Position numbers and translations under genes: made by a program. Under the pieces are notes generated by a model. It searched no databases. It had not been told where the DNA came from and saw nothing but the letters and a program-made list of their open reading frames with translations. A DNA stretch of 12,269 bases from Deltaproteobacteria bacterium (GTDB lineage: Bacteria; Desulfobacterota_C; Deferrisomatia; Deferrisomatales; JACRMM01). This document shows positions 1-6,935 of this stretch, piece after piece. The stretch covers positions 1 to 12,269 of the forward strand of contig JACRCS010000988.1 of NCBI GenBank assembly GCA_016218905.1, in the 5' to 3' direction. Positions within the stretch are counted from its first letter, which is position 1, and every line of letters starts with the position of its first letter.

Positions 1-96
1 CGCTACGTTCTCACGGCCAAAGGACGCCGAGTCGTGACGGCGATCATCAATACGCAACATGTTCCAGTCACTAAACTTTTGGACCTCGCAGCATGA
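1..96 (+). CDS. C-terminal fragment of an unidentified protein (5' end outside the window)
   Basis: Frame 1 is open from the first base and stops at TGA 94-96, giving a 31-residue tail that begins RYVLTAKGRRVVTAI and ends KLLDLAA. The pattern R-Y-x-L-T-x-K-G-R-x-V is typical of the last strand and helix of a winged-helix-type domain. I recall similar tails in a widespread group of hypothetical proteins of mobile-element flavour, but that memory cannot be tested here. It is the only + strand coding signal in the window and it converges on the DUF1329 gene. The 31 codons are too few to prove coding; the protein-like composition and recognisable tail motif are the support. No function is assigned. 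Confidence 0.5.
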   Translation, partial: RYVLTAKGRRVVTAIINTQHVPVTKLLDLAA

Positions 97-135
97 GAAT
101 CTTGATGCAATTTCGGGAAGCTGGAGGTTAGTAGT

Positions 136-204
136 ACAGAGGGCACAGAGAAAAACCAAGTCACGGCTCTTTGGTCTTCTCTGCGTTCTCTGCGCCTCTG
201 CGAG
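136..204. repeat. CACAGAG-type interrupted inverted repeat between convergent genes
   Basis: The left part reads ACAGAGGGCACAGAGAAAAA and the right part is its imperfect reverse complement, made of repeated TTCTCTGCG/CCTCTGCG units. The inner stem is ACCAA (155-159) with TTGGT (171-175), and it continues outward through GAGAA(A)A / TCTTCTC. Repeats built from CACAGAG/CTCTGTG units are common between genes in many bacterial genomes. The element sits between a + strand gene ending at 96 and a minus strand gene ending at 248, the usual place for such repeats. Read on the minus strand, the inner stem is followed by TTTTT, so it could be a weak terminator for the DUF1329 operon. It may also simply be an intergenic repeat. 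Confidence 0.6.
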
Positions 205-235
205 AAATCGGTCTTTCGTGCCACCCACTGGATTT

Positions 236-266
236 CCGGAAGGGCTCCTACTTCAGCCCCTTTCGG
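236..266 (-). terminator. Imperfect stem-loop enclosing the DUF1329 stop codon (tentative)
   Basis: CCGGAAGGGCT (236-246) pairs with AGCCCCTTTCGG (255-266) across an 8-base loop, with one bulged base and one A-C mismatch in the minus-strand RNA. The TAG stop of the DUF1329 gene (248-250) lies in the loop. No T-tract follows on the minus strand, so this is not a canonical intrinsic terminator. It might protect the 3' end of the transcript or be incidental. Confidence 0.25.
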
Positions 267-1711
267 CCCTCGAGCTTGATGTCCTCCCGGTCCCACGCGG
301 CCGGGATCGCGGCTCCCATGATCACGTTCGAGTGCAGGTCGATGTGGTCCCTGAAGTGGGCAAACGCTCCGAACCAGGACATGTGGCCCATCTCGGGATG
401 CCAGCCCGGGTTCAGGTCGAAGGTCCGGTAGAGGCGGCCCTTCTGATCATAGTTGGCGATGTGGTAGAAGTTGAAGTTCTCCTGATCGATGTAGAGGATC
501 CGGCTGCCGTAAACGTAGTTCTTGTCCTGCTGCGTGAGCTTCACTACGTAGAGCGGCCGTCTCTCCAGCCGGACGTTCCGGAACTCATAGTTGCCCTTCG
601 AGCTCACGTACTCTGCGCCGTCGATCGTCGGGGCCATCACGAGGTACTCTCGCTCCTCGATGATCTCCATCTTATAGGGATAACGCTGCGGACTGAGCTT
701 CTGTCCCCATCCCTCCTGGTCTTCGTAGATCAGGTCCTGCCCACCGATGGCGTCCTGCGTGTCGGTCGCGCTCATCTTCTTCACGCGCCGGAAGGAGGGG
801 ATGTACATGAGGTTGAGGTCCGGCTTGAGAGGGTCCCTGTAGTAGATCTGCTCCAGGCCCAGCCCCGCCATGTCGCGTGGGGTCTCGAAGACGACCAGGG
901 CCGTTCCCGTCTCCCCCAGTTCCTCCGCCCGCTTGTCATAGGTGCCGTAGGGCGGGAAGACCGCGCGCCCGGCGAGGCTCATGCGGCGCACCGTGTCGAT
1001 GCCGGCGAAATCGATCTTGAGATTTTTGTTGAAGCCCAGCCCGTAGTTGACGAGCCAGACCTCGTGGCCGAAGCTCAGGTACCGCTTCTCCACGTTCGCC
1101 ATGATCTGCTGGGCCTTGAAGGGGCCTGAGGGCCGCGGGAAAGGGTAACCGCCGGCCCAGGTGGAGCCGATGACGTATCCCTTGTCATCGAGCTTCGTCT
1201 TGCCGAGGTTCTTCTTGGTCATCTCGGAGATCCCCAGAGACCAGTAGTACTCTCTCGTCGGAATGATCTCGAACTCGGGGATGTTCCCGGAGTGGGGCGG
1301 GGCCCCCGGTTTGATCCGGTTGTAGAGGTCGGGCGTCATCAGCTGCTTGAAGCCGGGGTGCTGGGACAGATCCTTGTACGTGTACTTCCCGGGTTTGATC
1401 TCCGGGGCGATCTTTCCCACGACGTCAGGGGCCTTGAACCCGACCAGCTCCGACCACGCCTTCTTCATGTCTTCCGGTTCGGCCACGAGGTGCGAGTACA
1501 CGGAGGCCGGCAGGATCTGCTTCAGCCCGAACTCCTTCAGCACCGGACGCGGGTCGTCCAGCGCCTTCTTGTGCTTCTCGAACTCCGCCCAGGTGAAGGT
1601 ATAGGTCTCCGGATTGATACGCTTGGGCTCAGCCCCTCGCGCCAGCAGCGGAAGGGCGAGCACCAGAGAGGCAGCCGAGAGAATCAAACGCATCGCTTGC
1701 TTGCGTCTCAT
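248..1711 (-). CDS. DUF1329 family exported protein, possible periplasmic hydrophobe carrier
   Basis: This is a 487-residue protein starting at ATG 1709-1711. The start is chosen because AAAGGAG lies 9 bases upstream and because it opens directly into a signal peptide: basic MRRKQAMR, a hydrophobic stretch to about residue 23, and a cleavage region near 24-27 (ARGA). The body looks like DUF1329 (PF07044), including WAGGYPFPRPSGP near 185-197, and the length suits the family. Residues 303-331 (YIPSFRRVKK, then IGGQDLIYED) and 401-430 (YGSRILYIDQ, then YDQKGRLYRT) resemble the LolA-like carriers found beside MMPL transporters. That similarity is my inference. It is the last gene of the four-gene envelope operon, 57 bases after the DUF1302 gene. 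DUF1329 and DUF1302 genes are commonly adjacent. The biochemical function is unknown; a periplasmic location is likely. Confidence 0.9.
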   Translation of the reverse strand: MRRKQAMRLILSAASLVLALPLLARGAEPKRINPETYTFTWAEFEKHKKALDDPRPVLKEFGLKQILPASVYSHLVAEPEDMKKAWSELVGFKAPDVVGKIAPEIKPGKYTYKDLSQHPGFKQLMTPDLYNRIKPGAPPHSGNIPEFEIIPTREYYWSLGISEMTKKNLGKTKLDDKGYVIGSTWAGGYPFPRPSGPFKAQQIMANVEKRYLSFGHEVWLVNYGLGFNKNLKIDFAGIDTVRRMSLAGRAVFPPYGTYDKRAEELGETGTALVVFETPRDMAGLGLEQIYYRDPLKPDLNLMYIPSFRRVKKMSATDTQDAIGGQDLIYEDQEGWGQKLSPQRYPYKMEIIEEREYLVMAPTIDGAEYVSSKGNYEFRNVRLERRPLYVVKLTQQDKNYVYGSRILYIDQENFNFYHIANYDQKGRLYRTFDLNPGWHPEMGHMSWFGAFAHFRDHIDLHSNVIMGAAIPAAWDREDIKLEGRKGLK

Positions 1712-1720
1712 CGCGAGTTT

Positions 1721-1727
1721 CTCCTTT
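1721..1727 (-). promoter_or_regulatory. Ribosome binding site that fixes the DUF1329 start
   Basis: AAAGGAG on the minus strand sits 9 bases before ATG 1709-1711. It favours that start over an in-frame TTG at 1739-1741, which would add ten charged residues ahead of the signal peptide. Confidence 0.75.
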
Positions 1728-1768
1728 CGGAAGAGTTCCAACCGTTGAAGTAGGGTCAGCCGTCCGGA

Positions 1769-3355
1769 TCACTGAAACTTGTAGGTCACCGTCGCGAAGA
1801 GCTTGTCGTGGTTCTTCATCGCGTCGTTCCCGATGCCTCGGGCGCTCGCCTTCAGGGCGAAGACGCCCAAGCCCAGGTCCCAGGACTGCGTGGGAGAATA
1901 CGTCAGCTTACCGAGCCAAGTATCCGACTGGTTCGTGTAGTCGTGCGACCAGAAGAAGAGCGGAGCCAGCTTGTTGTGGAGGTAGCTCGTCATCACGACC
2001 AAGGTCGACTTGTGGTTGTTCTCCCGGAGCGCCGGCGGCACCGATCCGCGCTGGGTGACGGTGAGCGGTTGGCCGCCGATGAGCGCGTTGGCCACGTCGC
2101 CGGAATCGGGGAAGTCCAGCTCCCGCTGGTAGAAGTACTGAGGCGAGATGAAGAAGTAGGCCCTGGGGTTCAACCAGTTGATCTTCACCTTCCAGTCGAC
2201 CCCGAGGGCGAGGCGCAGCTCGTCGGTCTTCCAGAAGAACTTCGCGGGATCGAACATTTCGTTTGTTCCGTAGGTGGTGTCGAAGGCGTAGATCGCCTCG
2301 AGGCGGAGGACCGGGGCGACGCCCCCCAGGAAGCTCGCCTTCAGCCCCTCGAAGGCACCGGAGGCCGTGAGGCCGACGAACCGGAGCTTGGGGAACTCTC
2401 CCTCCTGGAAGGGATGGATGACCGGCAGGCCATCGAAGCCGTTCGCGATCGGATCGACCGTGGGAGGAATCGGAAGCGGATGCGCCGCGAAGTCGCGGTC
2501 CCGGCCGTTGAAGTAGAGGAGGTTCACCAGGGTGCCGCGGATGTTCCCCTTGAGCTTCAAACCGTAGCTGAAGTCCTTGGGATCGAGATTGTCCGGCCGG
2601 TCGATCTTGCTGTGAAGGCTCCCGAGGTGCACGGGTGCGCCCAGGTCGACGCCGGGCGCGAAGACGCCCTGGCGGTCGTTCCCGGCCTCGACGATCTGGT
2701 TGCCGCGGAACTGCAGCGCCGGGTCGAGGATGAACTGCAACCCGAGATCCTGGAGCACGGTCGAGTTGACTTTCGTGTTGTACTCGGCACGCACGAGCCA
2801 GATCGGGATGATCGTGTGCTCGAACTTCACGTCCGTCGGGCCCCGCCGCTGATCCACGGGATTGATGAGGTTCGCGAGAACGAATCCGTCCGTCTCGCCC
2901 CACTGCACCACCTGTTTGCCGAGGCGGAGGTAGACGTGTTCCGCTCCGTAAGTGACGTGGGCCTCCTTCAGGAGATCCTGCCAGTCGTCCCGGATGTACT
3001 GGTGATCGCGGGAGCGGTCGAACAGCTTGTCGTTCCACTGGTTGTTGTTCTTCAGGATGTCGTAGGCCCAGTCGGCCTCGAAGCTGCCCGAGACGAAGGC
3101 GCTAACGTTCCGGCTCGGCTTCGCCTCGACCTCCACGAGCGCGGTCGTCAGGAAGGAGTTGAAACCGCTCTGGTTCTCGAACTTGTTCTTGACCAGGCCG
3201 TAGTCGGCCTCCTGCGAAATGTAGCCCATGATCGAGACCGGTTTGCCTCCCACTGTAAACTCGTACGCGGATCCCGAGGAGAGGAGAACGCCGAAGGAGA
3301 GGAGGGATAACCCCAGGACCGTTCCGATCTTGCCTCGCCGCTTGCTCAACGTCAT
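1769..3355 (-). CDS. DUF1302 family outer-membrane beta-barrel-like protein
   Basis: This is a 528-residue protein from ATG 3353-3355, preceded by GAAAGGTGTG about 6 to 9 bases upstream. It has a signal peptide: KRRGK, a hydrophobic core at residues 11-26, and likely cleavage after SGSA (residue 30). Residues 143-172 carry the DUF1302 (PF06980) hallmark, with LRLGKQVVQWGETDGF followed by LINPVDQRRG. The rest alternates polar and hydrophobic residues and is rich in Tyr, Phe and Trp, as expected of beta-strands. It ends TVTYKFQ, close to the aromatic C-terminal signal of outer-membrane barrels but with one extra Gln after the Phe. An in-frame GTG at 3413-3415 would extend the N-terminus by 20 residues, but it would bury the signal peptide. 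The gene lies 74 bases after the RND gene and 57 before DUF1329. Role inferred: outer-membrane pore or acceptor for what the RND pump moves. Confidence 0.9.
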   Translation of the reverse strand: MTLSKRRGKIGTVLGLSLLSFGVLLSSGSAYEFTVGGKPVSIMGYISQEADYGLVKNKFENQSGFNSFLTTALVEVEAKPSRNVSAFVSGSFEADWAYDILKNNNQWNDKLFDRSRDHQYIRDDWQDLLKEAHVTYGAEHVYLRLGKQVVQWGETDGFVLANLINPVDQRRGPTDVKFEHTIIPIWLVRAEYNTKVNSTVLQDLGLQFILDPALQFRGNQIVEAGNDRQGVFAPGVDLGAPVHLGSLHSKIDRPDNLDPKDFSYGLKLKGNIRGTLVNLLYFNGRDRDFAAHPLPIPPTVDPIANGFDGLPVIHPFQEGEFPKLRFVGLTASGAFEGLKASFLGGVAPVLRLEAIYAFDTTYGTNEMFDPAKFFWKTDELRLALGVDWKVKINWLNPRAYFFISPQYFYQRELDFPDSGDVANALIGGQPLTVTQRGSVPPALRENNHKSTLVVMTSYLHNKLAPLFFWSHDYTNQSDTWLGKLTYSPTQSWDLGLGVFALKASARGIGNDAMKNHDKLFATVTYKFQ

Positions 3356-3429
3356 GAGCTTCACACCTTTCAGCAAAATGGTTGCCAACGTGAAGGACTG
3401 ACTTCCTCCTAACACCTAAAACCTGATTC

Positions 3430-5862
3430 CTACGCTTCCTCCGCGGCCACGACGGATTCGAGACCGGCCCCTCTACATCGGCTCTCGTTCAAAGCGACTA
3501 CGCCTCGGGTTATGAACTTGGGCTTGATGAGATAGATCATCAGCGGGTGCAGGGTGAAACAGAAGAGAACGTTGATACCCATGATCATGGACAGGAAGAA
3601 CCCCACCTGGGCCTGGAACTTCATGTCGGAGAGGAAGTACCACGTCAGGATGGGGAGGACGATCGTGACGCCCGTATAGAAGACCGCCTTGCCGCAGGTG
3701 CAGATCGACTGGGTGATCGTGGCGCCCCAGCTTCGGTGGACCGGGAACTCCTCCATGGCCCGACTGTAGAGGTAGATCGCGAAGTCTGCGCCGATCCCGG
3801 CGCCGATGGCCGCGATGGGCAGCGTATTGATCGACAGGCCCATCCCGTTGAGGCTCATGTAGGCTGCGACCATGACGTTCGCGATCATCAGGGGCACGGT
3901 GAGCATCAGGCCGGCCACGAAGGAGCGGAACATGAAGGAGCAGAGCAGGATCATCCCCGTGTAGATGAGGGCGTCGATCAGGGCGTGCGTGCGCCTCATC
4001 TCCTCGTTCACCGCAATCTCCATTCCGATGCGGCCTCCGGCGAGCTTGAACTCGCCCGAGCCGGTCTTCATGGGATGGTCCTTGAAGAAGCCGTAGGCGG
4101 CGTCCCGGATGCGTTCCAGGTTGTCGGAGGTGTGGTCGGAGAAGTAGAGCTGGATCTGGGACCGCTCCAGGTCCGCGTCGAGGAAGCGCTGGAGGGCCGT
4201 CGCGCCCGTGACTCTACGGACGTACCCCACCACCGCCGTGAGCTGTTCTTCTTCGCTCGGCAGCTGGTGGTAGGCGGGGTCCCCGTCGTGGAGCATCACG
4301 TTGACCATCTTCGCCATGTTCCCAACGGAGCTCGAAGACTTGTAGATGTCGGGCAGGCGGACGGCCATGTACTCCTGGAAGTCGTCGAAGGTCTGCAGCA
4401 CGGCCGGCTCGTACACCGACTGCGGGGCTCCCTCGTAGAAGAGCGCGAGGTTCTCCGACGAGGCGTTGAAGAGCCCGTCGACGACGGCCGTGTCCTTGTT
4501 GTAGGGGTGGCTCGAGTAGAAGAGCGGAGAGCCCGGAGTGGGATCTCCGATCTTCAGCTTCGTCATCTCCCAGGCGCAAAAGGCGATGAGCACCCCAAGC
4601 ATCGTGCCCATGACGTACTTCGTCCTGGGCCCGATGGAGAAGCTCGTCAGGGCCATGAAGAGACGGGCCTTCCGGTCGAGGTGGCAGCTCTCCTTCGCCC
4701 ACTCCCCGCTCGCCACCTCAAGGGGGATGAGGCTGCAGATGGCGGGGACCAGGAAGCCGGTAAGGAGGATGGTCATCATCCAGAAGGTCATGATGATCGC
4801 CAGGTGCTGCATGAGGGCGATCTTGGCCACGAAGAGGACCGTGAACCCCGCCGCGTCCGAGACGACCGCGGTGAAGTTCGGGATGAACATCGTCCGCATC
4901 GTCTCGTAGCACGCCTTCGTCCGGTCGCCCCCGCTCGCGTTCAGCTCCTCGAAGTAGCGGTAGGCGATCTGATGGGAGTTCCCGATGATTCGGGAACCGA
5001 CCAGGAACGCCAGGACGTAGAGGAGCGGGTTGAAGTTGATCCCCGTGAACCCGATGAAGCCGAGACCCCAGATCGTCAGGATGAGCGTCGCGGCCAGGGG
5101 GGAGATCGCTCCGGGAACGTTGGTGAAGATGAGCCAAAGCACGAGGGCGATGGCCGCCAGGCTGACGCCGAAGACCATGAACATCTGGGATTTGAGGCTG
5201 AAGACCCAGCCCATCAGCATCGGGTAGCCGACCACGTGGACGGAGGTCTCACCGTCCGAGTACTGCTGCACGATGCCCCGCAGCATGTTGAAGGCGCGCA
5301 GGTAGGAGATGTTCTCCTTGAACTCGGTGAGCAGGAGCGCGGCCTTGCCGTTCTCGGCGACGAGCGTCCCGTTGTAGGCCGGATTGGAGAAGACGTTCTT
5401 TTTCAGGGAGTCGAGCCCCTCCCGGGTTTGGGGCACGTCCGGGTACATCAACGCTTCGATGCTGATCTCGCCCTTGGCCTTGGTGTGGACGACCTTGCTC
5501 AAGTTGCTCGCGATGGAAACGGTGAGGAGGCGGTAGACCTCGTCCGCCATCTCCACCTGCTCCGTCATCTTCTTCAGCTTCGTGAGGGTCTTGGGGTTGA
5601 AGATGTCGCCGTTCTTCTGGACGAGGGCGATGGCTACGGTCGAGCCTCCGCTCCCGAACACCTCGGCGAAGCGGGCCTGCAATTTGAGATAAGGGTGGTC
5701 GTACGGGAGCATCTCCTGGAGGATCACCTCGCCCCGGATCTGGAACGCGCCGTAGGCGAAGACGGCCGTGATCGCCAGAATGGCGACGAGGGCGGGGACT
5801 CTCTTCCGGGTCAGGTACCAGGAGATCTTGTCGGAGAGGTTGCGCTTCGCGTCGAGACCCAT
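3430..5862 (-). CDS. RND superfamily (MMPL/COG1033-type) inner-membrane transporter
   Basis: This is an 810-residue protein from ATG 5860-5862 with GGAAGG 7 bases upstream. It shows the duplicated RND layout: a first membrane helix at about 23-41, a periplasmic domain at about 42-220, a helix bundle at about 226-380, a helix near 415-432, a second periplasmic domain at about 435-628, and a second bundle at about 631-778. The second half carries IGAGIGADFAIYLYSR (686-701) with Asp693, the usual proton-relay position of MMPL proteins. The equivalent first-half stretch, VGSRIIGNSHQIAYRYFEEL (288-307), has no acidic residue at that position. The length fits COG1033-type exporters, which often move lipids or other hydrophobic molecules. 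It is the second gene of the operon, 56 bases after the propeller gene. Substrate unknown; export to the periplasm is inferred from family and neighbours. Confidence 0.93.
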   Translation of the reverse strand: MGLDAKRNLSDKISWYLTRKRVPALVAILAITAVFAYGAFQIRGEVILQEMLPYDHPYLKLQARFAEVFGSGGSTVAIALVQKNGDIFNPKTLTKLKKMTEQVEMADEVYRLLTVSIASNLSKVVHTKAKGEISIEALMYPDVPQTREGLDSLKKNVFSNPAYNGTLVAENGKAALLLTEFKENISYLRAFNMLRGIVQQYSDGETSVHVVGYPMLMGWVFSLKSQMFMVFGVSLAAIALVLWLIFTNVPGAISPLAATLILTIWGLGFIGFTGINFNPLLYVLAFLVGSRIIGNSHQIAYRYFEELNASGGDRTKACYETMRTMFIPNFTAVVSDAAGFTVLFVAKIALMQHLAIIMTFWMMTILLTGFLVPAICSLIPLEVASGEWAKESCHLDRKARLFMALTSFSIGPRTKYVMGTMLGVLIAFCAWEMTKLKIGDPTPGSPLFYSSHPYNKDTAVVDGLFNASSENLALFYEGAPQSVYEPAVLQTFDDFQEYMAVRLPDIYKSSSSVGNMAKMVNVMLHDGDPAYHQLPSEEEQLTAVVGYVRRVTGATALQRFLDADLERSQIQLYFSDHTSDNLERIRDAAYGFFKDHPMKTGSGEFKLAGGRIGMEIAVNEEMRRTHALIDALIYTGMILLCSFMFRSFVAGLMLTVPLMIANVMVAAYMSLNGMGLSINTLPIAAIGAGIGADFAIYLYSRAMEEFPVHRSWGATITQSICTCGKAVFYTGVTIVLPILTWYFLSDMKFQAQVGFFLSMIMGINVLFCFTLHPLMIYLIKPKFITRGVVALNESRCRGAGLESVVAAEEA

Positions 5863-5918
5863 GGTCGTGCCTTCCGTTTGAGGTCAGTTGCCGCCGGAGG
5901 AGCGCTCGCAGGGGCTGA

Positions 5919-6935
5919 CTAGAGCCTGGCCCGGCCCCACTTCTCGCCCTTCCCGTCGCTCAGGTAGATCCATCCCTCCTTCCCGACCCCGACGTAGCCG
6001 GCGGCGCCCCGCGGGATGATGCGGTAGATCCAGCCGTAGCGGACCGGCGGCTCGGCGCCGGCGGGCCTGAAGGTGGCGCCGCCGTCGGAACTGGAGAGCA
6101 GGAGGCCGTCGCCGCCGATGAGGACCCTTCCCCTGGCATCGCTCGCCACGGCGAAGAGGTGGGCGCGGGGAAGGCCGCTCACCACCTGCCAGGTGGCGCC
6201 GCCGTCGGTGGTCTTCGTTACGTACCCGTCGATGCCCACGGCCCAGGCGGTACGCGGATCGACCGCTACGATGTCGAAGAGGAAGGTTCCGCCCTCGGGC
6301 TCGCCCGTCCGGTCGGAGATCCGGTAGGAACCCGCCTGCTGCCGCCAGGTAGCGCCGCCGTCCTCGGTCCGGTAGATGAAGCCGTACTCGCCGGCCGCCC
6401 AGCCGGTGCGCTCGTCGCAGAAGGAGACCTTCTTCAGGAGGAAGTCCTCGTCCTTGAACTGGACGGCCCAGGTCCGGCCGCCGTCCGCCGTGTAGAGGAT
6501 GGTCGTCCTCTCGCCGACCGCCCAGCCCTTCAGCGGGCTCACGAACTGGACGGACATGAGGAACTCTTTCACCGGGCTCTTCTGCGGGGCCCAGGTCTTG
6601 CCGCCGTCGGTCGTGTGGAGGATCGTCCCGACGTCTCCCACCGCCCAGCCGTTTTGCCGGTCGAAGAAGGAGACGGAGGTCAGGGTCCGCATCGTTCCGC
6701 TCTGTTGGACCACCCAGGTGGAACCTCCGTCCGCGGTGTGGACGATGGCTCCCCGCCGCCCGCAGGCCCATCCCTCCTTCTCGCTGGGGAAGCTCACCGC
6801 GAGGAGGTCATGGGAGAACTTTGCAGAACGCGCTTCCACTCCGGTCGCGGCGAGCGACACGGCGAGCGCCAGACCTGCGGCTCGCAGGAGTGCCGCAGCG
6901 CGGACGGGGGAGCGGGCGGGCCGGGATGCGTGCAT
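5919..6935 (-). CDS. Ycf48-like exported beta-propeller (photosystem II stability factor/BNR-repeat family)
   Basis: This is a 338-residue protein from ATG 6933-6935 with AAGGAG (6945-6950) 9 bases upstream. It has an Arg-rich N-terminus, a hydrophobic segment at about 13-30, and likely cleavage after VEA (residue 35). Six Asp-box motifs (S/T-x-D-G-G-x-T-W/F) have their Asp at 69, 110, 151, 192, 244 and 284. A degenerate seventh, YLSDGKGEKW, lies at 324-333. Each is preceded by a GWAVG-like strand (for example 97-100, 137-141 and 231-234). Seven repeats fit a seven-bladed propeller as in Ycf48/HCF136. The family is best known for photosystem II assembly, but nothing photosynthetic is present here, and homologues occur beside RND/DUF1329/DUF1302 genes in heterotrophs. 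It is the first gene of the envelope operon. Likely role: periplasmic scaffold or substrate-contact protein for the RND pump (inference). Confidence 0.9.
   Translation of the reverse strand: MHASRPARSPVRAAALLRAAGLALAVSLAATGVEARSAKFSHDLLAVSFPSEKEGWACGRRGAIVHTADGGSTWVVQQSGTMRTLTSVSFFDRQNGWAVGDVGTILHTTDGGKTWAPQKSPVKEFLMSVQFVSPLKGWAVGERTTILYTADGGRTWAVQFKDEDFLLKKVSFCDERTGWAAGEYGFIYRTEDGGATWRQQAGSYRISDRTGEPEGGTFLFDIVAVDPRTAWAVGIDGYVTKTTDGGATWQVVSGLPRAHLFAVASDARGRVLIGGDGLLLSSSDGGATFRPAGAEPPVRYGWIYRIIPRGAAGYVGVGKEGWIYLSDGKGEKWGRARL

Noticed and set aside
3..296. 97-codon minus-strand open frame at the left edge
   Set aside because: It overlaps the DUF1329 3' end in another frame, crosses the repeat, and has no ribosome site or motif.
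59..1129. 356-codon + strand open frame opposite the DUF1329 gene
   Set aside because: It starts inside the left-edge intergenic region, crosses the repeat and runs antisense to DUF1329, with V/L/E/R-rich shadow composition.
1808..3310. 500-codon + strand open frame opposite DUF1302
   Set aside because: It is antisense to a protein with a clear family motif and signal peptide, and its composition is not protein-like.
3356..3415. Upstream GTG start for the DUF1302 gene at 3413-3415
   Set aside because: It would place 20 residues before the signal peptide. The AGGAGG nearby lies downstream of that GTG, so it cannot serve it, and ATG 3353-3355 has its own ribosome site.
3547..5922. 791-codon + strand open frame opposite the RND gene
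   Set aside because: The composition (strings of E, H, R, D, G) is the antisense image of a membrane protein, with no start context or domain. The minus-strand RND protein explains the region.
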